A DNA stretch of 64,000 nt from Siphonodentalium dalli (GCA_032622095.1 CP136063.1:70843980-70907979), one strand, 5' to 3'; positions 14,373 through 26,511 are shown, counted from the first letter of the stretch. Notes: generated from the letters alone by a model not told the origin. Numbers and translations: made by a program.

Positions 14373-16081
14373 AAAATAATCGAAAAAGGGCCATAACTCT
14401 GTCAAAATATATTGGACCAACATCCGGATAGCATTATTTTTAGTAGACCTTAGATGCCTACATTCGCTAGAGATTTCGCGGTCCTCCTCCCATTAGTTTC
14501 TGAGTATTTCCAATTAAACAGAAAACGGCCGCAGTAGAAAAACAATATACTTCCTTGGTTACACCATGGAAGTATAATAATAGGGCAAATCATGAGCTCA
14601 ATAAATCGCAGTTAAGGGACGGAAAATATGAATTAGGATGATTATATCTTTCCCTTAACATGTGTGGGTTGATCTCAAGTGTTTGGGAGTGACCCCACCC
14701 CTGCCTCGAAATTGGGTGACGGGATTGGGAAATAGTCAAACCCGGCCCAAAATGCGAATTTTGAGAGCCCGTAACTCCGTTATTTTCCAATGGATTTAAA
14801 AATTGTTTTGAGTATTGTGATCAGCTACTTGCATTGATTATTTGTTATAATTTTTGTCTGATTCAGAGACGAATAACATTTTGTTTATTGGAAAGAATAC
14901 GGGCCCACATTCAAAGTTTGAGGGCCCAAATCTCCGCCATTTTTTAACGGATTTACAATCTGTTTTCAGTTTTATGATCAACGTGTATGGTATATGTTAT
15001 ATATCAAGTTTCATATAATTCGGAGACGAAATAAATTTTGGTACCCCGGACCACCCCTCCCCTGACCCACAACACTGAACCGACACTGGCAAAATTTGGC
15101 TCATCGCGTGCTCTCTTCAGACCGCACGCATTGGCGTATCAGTTGACATCCAAAGTTTGACATCTTCGGAGGAGATGTGATCACAAGCATATGGGGCCAA
15201 ATTTGCATTGTTTGAAGGCCCACAACTCTGACATTTTTCAATGGATTTTCGAAATTCTTTCAGTTTCTAGATCGGTTGGCGGTATGGATGTTATATTCCA
15301 AGTTTCATCCGATTCGGAGAAGAATACAAAATTGGTACCCCGGACCACCCCTCCCCTGACCCACAACACTGAACCGACACTGGCAAAATTTGGCCCATCG
15401 CGTGCTCTCTTCAGACCGCACGCACTGGGATATCAGACGACATCCAAAGTTCGACATCTTCGGAGGAGATAGGGTCACAAGCACATGGGACCAAATTGCA
15501 AACTTTGAGGGCCCGTAACTCTTGCATTTCTTCTCGGATTACAAAAATCCTTTCCGGTATGGGTTTGTTTTCGTTCAGGGAATCTACATACTTAAATAGA
15601 TGAATGTCAATAATAAAAAAAAATTGCGAAAATATTGCCCCCACCCCAGTGTAAAAATATATGTCCAACCCTGTCAAATTTTCTTCCTCGGACTAAGCTG
15701 ACAACGGTCAACACGACTACAAAAACCAAATACAGTTATCTGGAATGATACGAGAGGACAACAGAGTACAATAAAATAGAGGTTTGCCAACTATGGGCGG
15801 TAACTCTTCAGGGAAAGGGCGGACCCAAGTTTTTATGCCCGTGGGCAGTAGTGCATATCGAGATGTGCATACGGTCTAATTTTCGATGCTCTGCTTCTTA
15901 TAATTTCCGAGATAATAAAATGACATTTTTTCAAATAAAGGGAGATAACTCCTCGGGGAAAACGCGGACAATATTCGTTATGCGACGATGGCATACAACT
16001 CTTTGATCCCAAGATACGTACCAAGTTTTAGTGTGCTACTCCTGGTACTTTTCGAGTAATAAGGGTTGCAAAAGTGTCCAG

Positions 16082-16119
<38 letters not shown>

Positions 16120-17856
16120 AAAATAATCGAAAAAGGGCCATAACTCTGTCAAAATATATTGGACCAACATCCGGATAGCATTATTTTTAGTAGACCTTAG
16201 ATGCCTACATTCGCTAGAGATTTCGCGGTCCTCCTCCCATTAGTTTCTGAGTATTTCCAATTAAACAGAAAACGGCCGCAGTAGAAAAACAATATACTTC
16301 CTTGGTTACACCATGGAAGTATAATAATAGGGCAAATCATGAGCTCAATAAATCGCAGTTAAGGGACGGAAAATATGAATTAGGATGATTATATCTTTCC
16401 CTTAACATGTGTGGGTTGATCTCAAGTGTTTGGGAGTGACCCCACCCCTGCCTCGAAATTGGGTGACGGGATTGGGAAATAGTCAAACCCGGCCCAAAAT
16501 GCGAATTTTGAGAGCCCGTAACTCCGTTATTTTCCAATGGATTTAAAAATTGTTTTGAGTATTGTGATCAGCTACTTGCATTGATTATTTGTTATAATTT
16601 TTGTCTGATTCAGAGACGAATAACATTTTGTTTATTGGAAAGAATACGGGCCCACATTCAAAGTTTGAGGGCCCAAATCTCCGCCATTTTTTAACGGATT
16701 TACAATCTGTTTTCAGTTTTATGATCAACGTGTATGGTATATGTTATATATCAAGTTTCATATAATTCGGAGACGAAATAAATTTTGGTACCCCGGACCA
16801 CCCCTCCCCTGACCCACAACACTGAACCGACACTGGCAAAATTTGGCTCATCGCGTGCTCTCTTCAGACCGCACGCATTGGCGTATCAGTTGACATCCAA
16901 AGTTTGACATCTTCGGAGGAGATGTGATCACAAGCATATGGGGCCAAATTTGCATTGTTTGAAGGCCCACAACTCTGACATTTTTCAATGGATTTTCGAA
17001 ATTCTTTCAGTTTCTAGATCGGTTGGCGGTATGGATGTTATATTCCAAGTTTCATCCGATTCGGAGAAGAATACAAAATTGGTACCCCGGACCACCCCTC
17101 CCCTGACCCACAACACTGAACCGACACTGGCAAAATTTGGCCCATCGCGTGCTCTCTTCAGACCGCACGCACTGGGATATCAGACGACATCCAAAGTTCG
17201 ACATCTTCGGAGGAGATAGGGTCACAAGCACATGGGACCAAATTGCAAACTTTGAGGGCCCGTAACTCTTGCATTTCTTCTCGGATTACAAAAATCCTTT
17301 CCGGTATGGGTTTGTTTTCGTTCAGGGAATCTACATACTTAAATAGATGAATGTCAATAATAAAAAAAAATTGCGAAAATATTGCCCCCACCCCAGTGTA
17401 AAAATATATGTCCAACCCTGTCAAATTTTCTTCCTCGGACTAAGCTGACAACGGTCAACACGACTACAAAAACCAAATACAGTTATCTGGAATGATACGA
17501 GAGGACAACAGAGTACAATAAAATAGAGGTTTGCCAACTATGGGCGGTAACTCTTCAGGGAAAGGGCGGACCCAAGTTTTTATGCCCGTGGGCAGTAGTG
17601 CATATCGAGATGTGCATACGGTCTAATTTTCGATGCTCTGCTTCTTATAATTTCCGAGATAATAAAATGACATTTTTTCAAATAAAGGGAGATAACTCCT
17701 CGGGGAAAACGCGGACAATATTCGTTATGCGACGATGGCATACAACTCTTTGATCCCAAGATACGTACCAAGTTTTAGTGTGCTACTCCTGGTACTTTTC
17801 GAGTAATAAGGGTTGCAAAAGTGTCCAGTATAATAATAATAATAATAATAATAATA
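10866..17856. repeat. Satellite S, block 2: four head-to-tail 1744-bp monomers
   Basis: Anchors at 11703, 13447, 15191 and 16938 are spaced 1744, 1744 and 1747 bp. The 3-bp difference comes from one extra ATA triplet in the run at about 16083-16117. Otherwise the copies look identical to block 1, although 4.4 kb of T sequence separates the blocks. The left edge is a T hairpin plus (ATA)n; the right edge is (ATA)n plus ACTAG. Confidence 0.97.
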
Positions 17857-19857
17857 ACTAGAATGAAACTGTAATTGCACAGCAATTTCGACACTTCCAT
17901 GTTCGCCAATGACGGTAAATTGTGTCACCTGATAAAGCGTCAGTTTTCAGGAGACACATGTCAGTATGGTGATACTGTAGCTCATAGCAATACTCGGCAA
18001 CCGCAGATTATATCCACCAAATTTCATCAATATCTGCACCAAAAACATTTTGAGATACATACCAACACGCCTGTGCTTCCAAACCGGAAGAGAAATCAGT
18101 AAAAATTATCATATATAGGTAGTACCCACCCACCGTCCCATCCCGCCACCCATAGTATCTTATGCGTCACAGGCGCTCGTATATAGGTAGTACCCACCCA
18201 CCACCCCACCCATAGTATCTTATGCGCCGCATGCAGGCTCTCGTATATAGGTAGTACCCACCCACCATCACGCCACCTATAGTATCTTATGCGCCGCTGG
18301 TGCTCGTATATATGTAGTACCCACCGCCACCCCATCCCGCCACCCATAGTATCTTATGCGCCACAGGCGCTCGTATATAGGTAGTACCCACCACCACCCC
18401 ATCCCGCCACCCATATTGTCTTATGCGCCGCAGGCGCTCGTATATAGGTAGTACCCACCCACCACCCTATCCCGCCACCCATAGTATCTTATGCGCCGCA
18501 GGCGCTCGTATATAGGTAGTACCCGACCATCATCCAATTCCGCCACCCATAGTATTTTATGCGCCGCAGGCACTCGTATATAGGTAATATATCATTATAG
18601 AGCGCAGACGCTGATGCACATAATGCAAAAAGTCCCAACTCAATATCTCAAACCCTTCTGGATTCCGTATAAAGAGCGTTATTTTATCCTTCGACCAGTA
18701 GCAAACTGTTTAACCGGAAGTGCAACCACTATCATTTTTCAGTATTTTAGAACACACATACAGGCGCAAATAATGAAAAAATCGGAACCCGATATGTCAA
18801 GCCGTTTTGGAGAAGATACGCTAACAACAATAAAACAGATAAAGAGCGTTGTTTCCTAAGGTCATGGTCATAAAACTTTTCATGTTAGCGGCTCGACTGC
18901 ATGTACTCAATGGCTATGCAGGTACGAAAATTCAAATCAATTGGCAATGCCGTTTTGACGATATAAGAAATCAAACCTCCATTTCCAAGTAATTCTGGTG
19001 GTGCGAAAACCCCCCAAAAACCAGGTTTTTATGCAGCCAAATCTCGAGAAGTTAAAGTCAGATTTGAAAAATTCGAGTGGAATATTGATCAGCGGCAAAT
19101 AAAGATTATATAAACCACATTTCACCAGCGAAACTGAAGATTATGTCCACCAAATGTCATCAAAATCTGAGCCAAAATAGTTTTGAGATACATACCCACA
19201 CGCCCATTCTCCCAAACCGGAAGTCAAATCCATAAACTTTATATACCATTACATAGCGCAGAGGTTCATGCACATAATCCAAGAAGTCCCAACTCGATAG
19301 CTCAAGCCGTTCTAGATTCCCTATAAGAGCGTTGTTTTACCCTTCGACACCTAGCGAACTTTTAAACCGGAAGTGAGAACCCTATCATTTTTCGGTGGTT
19401 CATAACACACAAAAATGCGCAAATAATGAAAAAAGTCCGAACCCGATATCTCAAGTCGTTTAGGAGATCTCTTCACAACAATAAAACCGATAAAGAGCGT
19501 TGTTTCCAAAGGTCAAGGTCACACAAAATTCCCTATTTGTACATAGACTTCGGGTACTCAATGGCTGTGCAGTTACCAAATTTCAAATCAATCGGTCATC
19601 CGTTTCGACGATATAAGAGATCAAACCTCGATTTTGCAAGTCATTTTAGTGACTCAAAAAACCCCCAAAAATCAACAAAATGGCGATAACTCCGAAGGTC
19701 AAGGTCGGACGAAATTCTCAATAGGCTATTTTCAGAGAACTTCCAAAGTTATATCCGAAACCGAAAACAGCAAGTCAATCGGTCCAGCCGTTCCTGAGAT
19801 ATAAGCATGTTATTGAAAAAATAATAATAAAAAACGGAAGAATTAGAAATATAATAC
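17857..19857 (+). repeat. Repeat family T, module III
   Basis: Begins ACTAGAATGAAACTG after S block 2, exactly as module I does after S block 1. It contains the enlarged 65-bp minisatellite, then ~650-bp subunit material with CTCAAGCCGTT and AAGGTCAAGGTCGGACG, and ends in an A-rich tract without a clear hairpin. Confidence 0.82.
18108..18590. repeat. Minisatellite, ~63-69-bp unit, about 7 copies
   Basis: ATATAGGTAGTA-type starts lie near 18114, 18181, 18244, 18307, 18374, 18441, 18509 and 18577. Most units contain GCGCCGCAGGCGC, a small hairpin with GCGCC/GGCGC arms, and a CCACCC-rich half. It is the expanded form of the array at 6660-6905. Confidence 0.9.
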
Positions 19858-20568
19858 TGATCTGATAGCGGGTTAGTTGTAAGCAGACACATGCGATACT
19901 ATAGACCATAGTACTAGTCATCAACCACAGTATTATATCCACCAAATTTCATCAAATTATGCACCAAAAGATTTTGAGATACATACCCACTCGCCAGTTC
20001 TCCCAAACCGGAAGTCAAATCAGTACCCTATATATCAAACAAGCTAGCATACCCCCACTGTGGCAGATTCAACCCGCATTATCCGTAAAGTGTTCCGAAC
20101 CCATATTCAAAGAAACTTCCGCAAAATATCCTAACTTGATAGCATCCACAAAAACTAAATCCCAAAATTTTCCAAGTCAAAATAAGTCGAAAATGAAGTG
20201 TAATGTTAGTAAAAACAGTCCGAGCCAACCCTGAGCCGCATCATGTAGAGAGGGTGTTGTGACAAGCATGTATACCAAAAATTATTGAAATATGTTCATA
20301 TTTGTCAAATTTATTAAGTCGGACAGAATTTTGTCGAAAATTAAGGTGTAACTTAAAAAAAGAAGGTTGGACCGCAATTAGCATCATGCGGAGAGGTGGT
20401 CCTAAGGAGATTGCATACAAAATATTATTTAAATCGGTTGTTCGAGTTATGAGGTCGTACGGACACACGCACGGAGGGAGAAAGTGTGACAGATGGACAG
20501 ACGCTGTCAATCCAAAAGTGTGACACACGGACAGACGCAGTCAATCCAGTATACACCCCATTTTCTTC
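19858..20568 (+). repeat. T fragment followed by an unassigned element with a pearl-like 3' end
   Basis: 19858-20035 matches an internal part of T (the same phrases occur at about 8420-8580). 20036-20568 is not repeated elsewhere in the window, but it ends with GACGGACAGACGC-like microsatellite and CAGTATACACCCC, resembling the end of the pearl-like element at 25376. I see no coding sequence in it. Confidence 0.55.
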
Positions 20569-20690
20569 AAGGTACCTTTATAAAATAATTAAACCATCAA
20601 ACCATTACTCCCAGGTATAACAGAGGCCAAACTGACAGTTATAGTTCTTATATGCTTAAAATCATATTTTTCAGCCCTCCTACAAGCCAT
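20569..20690 (+). repeat. Dispersed repeat R, copy 1
   Basis: About 120 bp starting AAGGTACCTTTATAAAATAA and ending near CAGCCCTCCTACAAGCC. It is nearly identical to 29873-29995 in the same orientation, 9.3 kb away. It is too short and simple to classify; it may be an end of a larger element. Confidence 0.85.
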
Positions 20691-21216
20691 GAAATTGTGT
20701 ATTGCTACCTTAAAGGAAAAATAGAGTTACCCCCCTTGAGCGCATTTTCGTCTTCCTAGGGTTATGCCGATAAATTTGATATATGACATATATAGGAAAT
20801 ATTGTTGAACATTTTTTTATTCACAACAGAACATGCCTTGGGTAATCAACATTTTAGCCATTTCCAGTCTGCAGTTCACCATGACCTGGATATCTTATAT
20901 ATTTACTAATTATAGGTAAGACCATGGGGTCAGATCATTCTAGACATGTAATGCATCTATTTCAAGTAGAATTCCATCACTCAGTGTTACAAGTTAGCTA
21001 TTCATATTGTAGATTCCATGCTTTATTTTCAAACACCTCCACCCCCCCCCCCCCAAGGGAAGTAATCAACAGGTGCCTGAAAAAGTCACAAGGTTATTCC
21101 CTTTGTTGCATCCATGACGACATATTGTAATGACATCATTCTTTGTTATTATTTTGCTCTATGGTTTTCCAATTCTTTACATACAAACTCGAAAAATTAT
21201 TTGTTAATCTCCAACA
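20691..21216. other. Unassigned stretch with a C-run
   Basis: I recognise no gene or repeat here. It holds a run of 13 C at about 21042-21054. It precedes the decayed transposase and could be that element's 5' region. Confidence 0.4.
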
Positions 21217-22560
21217 CCATGAAAAATAAAAATAAAAGAAATAAAGGTTATAAAGATGGCATGTTGCCAATTAGATGGTGTAATACACGATCTAATGATC
21301 AACATGAAGAGAGCGCTAATTCTAATTCTCAGGATAAAGATCGAAGAGGAAAAAAATTACGATTCTTAGACCGAAGCGCACTGATGAATATTTAGAAGCA
21401 TGCAACATGACGAGTGATGGGATTCTACCCGGGAAACTTCAGCCCATTAATTCGCACCTGATGTGACCCAATGTGAAATTGACAGCCAAGTATGAAAATC
21501 ATATTGTGAATCTGAACAAAATTAATTCAGCTTATCCTTCATTCTTTTATATTCACAATAATGGGAGATGTCAGCGTCCAATTCCAGAAATGGCAATCTG
21601 CCAGAAACTAGGCATTTGTGTTTATGTGAGAATAATATGCGTGTCCTGCCAGTTGGAAGGAGTCCGCAGCGTTTTGTCTGATACATTGGCTAAATCTTCA
21701 AGGGGATTTCCTGCAGGTGGACTTAAATGATCGGTTATGCTTATCCATGCTCAAAAGCAAAGTCGAACCATCGGACAAATGTCTTATTTTGAGTTATCTG
21801 AACATTCAACATCCATCCCGTTAACTGCTGTCCAATCGTCCCAGTAAGTTCTGTGATAAGACTGGTGAAATAAACACGATTCCTTGCAACAGAATCAGAT
21901 ATTCATACGAAATCTTCTAAGTGATAACCATAGCATTGATGTTTCTGTTGACACAACTTATAATAATCGCCCACAAGCTGGCTGCAAAGCTGCTACACAG
22001 TCGGTATCTGTCGTCACAGAGCAAAATACTTAATGAAAGTTACCGCTCGCTATGTCAGTTTCTAACAAGTTATGCACAAAGAGATTGTGTAAACACACCG
22101 AAAGCTTTTTATGCAACAGGAATGTCACACTTGAAACTCAATTGCGTCGACAGAGTCCTCAATGGCAAAAATGTCACTGAATTCCATAAATGCTGCTAGT
22201 CTTGTACGCGTCGAATCTGTTACAACTGACGCCAGTTACCAACTCCAGAAATCTGTCTGATACATTTCAACGACATCAGCGCCGATAGCACACTTTACAT
22301 GTTTCATCCATTCATCACGAAGCCTGCAAAAGAGAATACAGAAACTCAAATTAAATACCAAACCTGCAGTTTTAGGGGGAGACAAATCATGATTTGTAAA
22401 GAAACTTTCGTCAAGTGTACTCAACTGTTGAGAATGGAACTTGTTCGCATCAAGAAATTGTTTCGAGATAAGGACAAATTTTTTAACCAAGATAGTCAAT
22501 GACTGTGGGGTCGCCCACCAGACTGCAAAGACTGGTAAGACTGGGACTCTGAAGACCACA
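21217..22560 (+). pseudogene. Decayed Mutator-like (MULE) transposase
   Basis: No single frame stays open, but successive frames give fragments in transposase order. A basic N-terminus MKNKNKRNKGYKDG starts at 21217. HIVNLNKINS with CQRPIPEM lies near 21490-21600. DVSVDTTYNNRPQAGCKAAT near 21940-22000 resembles the region of the first catalytic Asp in the mollusc Mutator-type transposase family. VESVTTDAS near 22210-22230 and then FTCFIHSSRSLQKRIQK near 22290-22340 resemble the next conserved blocks. Stops and frameshifts separate these pieces, so the gene is dead. The family call rests on recognition of these motifs, not on a search. A MULE source would fit the 9-bp target duplication of the MITE at 45174-45757. 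Confidence 0.55.
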
Positions 22561-22639
22561 ACAGTCAGAACTTTTCATAATCACTTTAAAATAAGTAGAT
22601 ATCTAAAGAGTTAAATCTAAAAAAAAAAAATTGAGTTAT
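22561..22639. other. Short AT-rich spacer
   Basis: Contains an A-run near 22620; nothing else is recognised. Confidence 0.4.
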
Positions 22640-23013
22640 GTCCCTGGCCCCGTCCACATTTGACCCAGTGACCCGATTTGAAGAATCTGAACCCCAGTCA
22701 CCCAAGGATCCTTCATACCAAATATGAACCCATATGGCCTGATGGTATTTGAGAAGAAGTCATTTTAAGAATACTATGGAGGGAAAGAGTTATGGCCCTG
22801 GCTTCGCAACTATTTGACCCAGTGACCTCATTTGAACAAATCTGAATGAGAGCCACCTAGGGAACATCCACAACAAATATGAACCCATTTGGTCTTATGG
22901 TTCCAGAGGAGAAGATGTTCAACAATTGTTGACGGATGGACGGACGATGGACAGACTCGGACGAGGAGTGATGACTATAGCTCCACCGGAGACTTCGTCT
23001 CAGGTGAGCTAAA
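22640..23013 (+). mobile_element. Pearl-like non-autonomous element, short copy
   Basis: Two ~153-bp core units (TGACCCAGTGACC near 22662 and 22815) are followed by a GACGGATGGACGGACGATGG microsatellite and an imperfect hairpin AGCTCCACCGGAGAC..GTCTCAGGTGAGCT, then AAAA. Core units, microsatellite, hairpin and A-run recur in the same order at 42385-43631. This is the published architecture of bivalve pearl elements, which are thought to be Helentron-related; the assignment here is by architecture. Confidence 0.75.
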
Positions 23014-23990
23014 AAGCACAGGTAGGGTGAATGGTTGATAATTAAATCTCTTATCTCCAGCCCTATTTGAATAAAGATGAATCCCCATCTATGAGATCCA
23101 TTAATTTGGTAATTTCAGACAGTAGATTTTAAGAGTTGAACTGAACTGATTTACCTAAAATGACCCCAAATCTGAACAAATCTAAACCCCAGTCACCGAA
23201 GGAGCCTCCATACCAAATATAAGCTAAATAGTCCCAATTGTTGACGGATGGACGGACGACGGTGTGATGACTATAGCCAGGGTTTCCGCTAGGGGTAGGG
23301 GAATGGGGCCGGTAGCCGTCAAGGGGAAAAATCCAGGTAAAAGTAGCCTGTTTTACTTTTAGCACTGGTTGAACTACTTTCATTATATCGGCCAATAGAA
23401 TCGTGTGAGAGTAGAAACGGCAGATTGTTTTGTTCCATTTCTGCCCAAGTGCCAAGCTATCAAACCTTATACATGTACCTGTAACTTTAAAACTAGTAAA
23501 TTTATTAGATATATATTAATTTACGAAGTACATGTACAGAAAAACCAGTAATTTTAATCCCGAGTTAAACGTGCTCGTTAATGTTAAAAGACTCACTGTG
23601 GAAGACACAGCAGATGTTTCGGATGCATAACGTAATCGGAATATATTAAGGCTGATTACATACAACCGCAACGTAACTAACCGACCTCAAAGGCATAGCT
23701 CCTAGCGATGTCAGTTCTGATCACTTCCTGTTTCAATTTAACAACGCGTTTAGAGTGTACACTCACAAGATATAAAATAAATTCACCTTTTAAAATTCCT
23801 TAGTACTATTCCAACAAAATTCAGAAGTTTTAAACATCTTTATACCTTTATAGACATGCAGTATGTCCTGGGGTATGGCAGGAGGGGAAAACTTGGCGAG
23901 GGGAACGGGGCCGTCAAGGGGACCCTGTGCCGGTATAGCGGAAACCCTGCTATAGCTCCACCGGAGACTTCGTCTCAGGTGAGCTAAAAA
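23014..23990 (+). mobile_element. Second pearl-like remnant, split by a MITE
   Basis: 23150-23277 carries one partial core unit and GACGGATGGACGGACGACGG, stopping at GATGACTATAGC. The missing hairpin CTCCACCGGAGAC..GGTGAGCTAAAA resumes at 23950-23990. The piece between is a separate insertion (23278-23949). Removing it restores a normal pearl-like terminus. Confidence 0.75.
23278..23949. mobile_element. hAT-like MITE, 672 bp
   Basis: Terminal inverted repeats CAGGGTTTCCGCTA and its complement bound the element. The flanks carry a perfect direct repeat CTATAGC (23271-23277 and 23950-23956), consistent with a target duplication. CGTCAAGGGG recurs in inverted orientation just inside both ends. 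A CAGGG start and a 7-8-bp duplication fit the hAT superfamily, though a canonical 8-bp duplication is not seen. The interior has no recognisable protein. Confidence 0.8.
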
Positions 23991-24169
23991 GCATATTATG
24001 CTATTCAGAACATAACTCCTTGTTTGACTAACAACCACAATAAATGTCCAGCATCTTCACTGGTTTGTAAGGTGCATCTGAAATAAAAAATCTGACCAGT
24101 TCAAAATACAGAATGCGTTGAATAAATATTTCTCTTTTAACATGCTACGGAAGCTCAGCCATTCATATG
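23991..24169. other. Unassigned spacer between pearl-like elements
   Basis: No gene or repeat is recognised here. Confidence 0.4.
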
Positions 24170-25376
24170 ATACAAACAAAAACAAGAGATGGACTGTCGT
24201 CCGGTACATACCCCCTAGTGGCATACCGCCTAGTGTGGGCATATCTATAACTTATGACTGCTATACTCAGACAGATGGACCCAAAAATCAGCATTTTCAT
24301 ATAAACGAAGATGAATAACTATAGCACAAAAAAACAAAACAAAACAGTTGAATGTGCCATTAAATGTCCTCATAGTGGTGAACATCCATACAAAATTTCA
24401 TTGAGATCCGAGCATTACTGTTCAAGTTATGACCTGAACAGACGGACCAAAAAGCCAACATGTACAGATAAACAAAGATGTATAACTCTAGAATGGAAAA
24501 TCCGAACAAAACGATGGAATCCTCTTTTTAATGTCCTCATAGTAGTGAACATCCATACCAAATTTCATTGAGATCTGAGCACTACTGTTCATGTTATGAC
24601 ATGAACAGACACCAGACGGACAAAAAATCCAACATTTCCAGATAAACAAAGATGAATAACTCTAGAATGGAAAATCTGAACAAAACGATGGAACCCTCTA
24701 TTTAATGTCCTCATAGTTGTGAACATCCATACCAAATTTCATTGAGATCCCAGCACAACTGTTGAAGTTACGACATGAACAGACACCAGATGGATAAAAA
24801 ATTCAACATTTCCAGATAAACAAAGATGAATAACTCTAGAATGGAAAATCCGAACAAAACGATGGAACCCTCTATTGAATGCTCTCATAGTAGTGAACAT
24901 CCATACCAAATTTCATTGAGATCTGAGCACTACTGTTCATGTTATGACATGAACAGACACCAGACGGACAAAAAATCCAACATTTCCAGATAAACAAAGA
25001 TGAATAACTCTAGAATGGAAAATCTGAACAAAACGATGGAACCCTCTATTTAATGTCCTCATAGTTGTGAACATCCATACCAAATTTCATTGAGATCCCA
25101 GCACAACTGTTGAAGTTACAACATGAACAGACACCAGATGGACAAAAAATTCAACATTTCCAGATAAACAAAGATGAATAACTCTAGAATGGAAAATCCG
25201 AACAAAACGATGGAACCCTCTATTTAATGTCCTCATAGTAGTGAACATACATACCTAATTTCATTGAGATCCGAGCACTATTATTCAAGTTATGACATGA
25301 ACAGACATCGGACGGACGTACGGACGGACGGACAGGTGCAAAACAGTATACCCCCTTTTTTTTTTAAAAGGGGCTA
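24170..25376 (+). mobile_element. Pearl-like element with a dimeric 348-bp higher-order core array
   Basis: Units begin AGATGAATAACT at 24309, 24476, 24650, 24824, 24998 and 25172, with a period of 174 bp after the first. Odd and even units differ consistently: AATCCGAAC with TAGTAGTGAAC versus AATCTGAAC with TAGTTGTGAAC and CCCAGCACAACTG. The true repeat is thus an A-B dimer of 348 bp. The array runs into GGACGGACGTACGGACGG, then GGACAGGTGCAA and a hairpin TACCCCC(T)n(A)nGGGG ending in CTATAAT. The same terminus occurs at about 41480-41520. Confidence 0.85.
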
Positions 25377-25653
25377 TAATGAAAGTATCAACCATTGTGT
25401 TTTTATGTACGAACCAAACAGCACACTCTGAAGCAGAAATTTTTCAAGCACTTTGCTGTTCTGTGGTCCATTAGACCACCCACAGCACAGGAAAATTGCT
25501 AATTTTATTGCCAAAATATGTTGGTGTCGCTTGTCATGACACATCCAATGACTGTGCAATTGAGAAAATGAGACAAATGAGCTCTTTATCATTCACTACG
25601 CAAGTCGCAGAATGACTTTAAACATTTATTAGTGATTTATATATGTATCTTAC
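25377..25653. other. Unassigned; probable intron side of the adjacent exon
   Basis: No recognisable coding sequence or repeat. It lies downstream (minus strand) of the splice donor that ends the endonuclease-like exon. Confidence 0.35.
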
Positions 25654-26035
25654 CTGCCGATATAACCATAACATGCACGAATGATACATTATATGAACAT
25701 CACATGATGTCTTGTACAGGAAGTCTCTCCGGTCTTTATTTATTTTGTCCGGCTGCAGTGATATATGACTTGAGTTAACAGTCCTTCTTGTGGCATAGAT
25801 GAGACGCATGGTTTGATGGTACTCGGTGATGAACAAAGTAGGCGAATCGATGTGCTGCAACAGACTGTACTTTGGCAACCCATCTCACACTCAACTTCCC
25901 ATATTCATCTCGCACATGTGCAGTTCAAAAATGGCAACCAGATGAAGTTCTAAGGATGTTACGCATAATTGACTGCTGTAATGAGGCCAGTTTTCTCTCG
26001 CTCGGGACAGAGTTAAAAATCTGTGGCATTATCAC
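25654..26035 (-). pseudogene. Decayed exon of a His-Cys-box (I-PpoI-like, zinc-binding loop) endonuclease
   Basis: On the minus strand a TTTTTTCTTGTTACAG acceptor opens an exon that closes with CAG|GTAAGA. Between them reads RWVAKVQSVAAHRFAYFVHH and then ASHLCHKKDC, a good match to the SHLCH..C core of His-Cys-box endonucleases, where the His is catalytic and the Cys bind zinc. A frameshift consistent with 2 missing bases follows. The next frame continues NSSHISLQPDKINKDRRDFL and CDVHIMYHSCML, keeping the later zinc-ligand His and the active-site Asn of the N-K-x-R motif. A TGA stop interrupts the exon upstream (after SSGCHF) where a Trp codon is likely. A Phe sits where this family usually has a zinc-binding Cys. 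The exon-like borders suggest it once belonged to a spliced metazoan gene or mobile element. The family call is by motif only. Confidence 0.65.
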
Positions 26036-26511
26036 CTGTAACAAGAAAAAATAAGACACATACATTTGTGTATGGTTGACTCTATCGATATTAATTTTAT
26101 GAAGTCTCTCAATTAAATAAGACAAAAAGAGATGCCACGCAAACCCCCCTTCTTTTCCCCATGTATGCCTTGGCTATATAATACAAAATGGCTGCACCAC
26201 CCCCCTTCACAACATTCTCCTGTGATTGTTTACAATTAATAAAGTGTCCCCTAATATAATATATACTTACTTGCGGAGTGCAGGCACACAATCTTCAATA
26301 TTCAAAATCTTAACAGGTTTTTGCAGGTGGAATAGTGCCCTATATTTAGTAACATACACATGTTTTGGTTTAAATTTGATTTTTGGAAATGAATCCGATG
26401 TCTGAGAAAGGGAAAAGGTGTTTTATAAAGAATATACAAATAATCCAATGTTGACATGAAAATACGGAAGATTAATCGACCAAAAATAGTTAATTTCACA
26501 TGCTTCTTAAA
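26036..26511. other. Unassigned sequence
   Basis: Lies upstream of the endonuclease-like exon. I find no further exon, repeat or motif I can support. Confidence 0.4.

Noticed and set aside
18108-18590. CRISPR-like array of 65-bp units
   Set aside because: The whole unit repeats with no unique spacers, the DNA is clearly eukaryotic, and there are no cas genes.
20302-20528. Open frames on both strands over the end of the element before 20568
   Set aside because: Short, overlapping and located in a GACGGAC-type microsatellite end; nothing protein-like.
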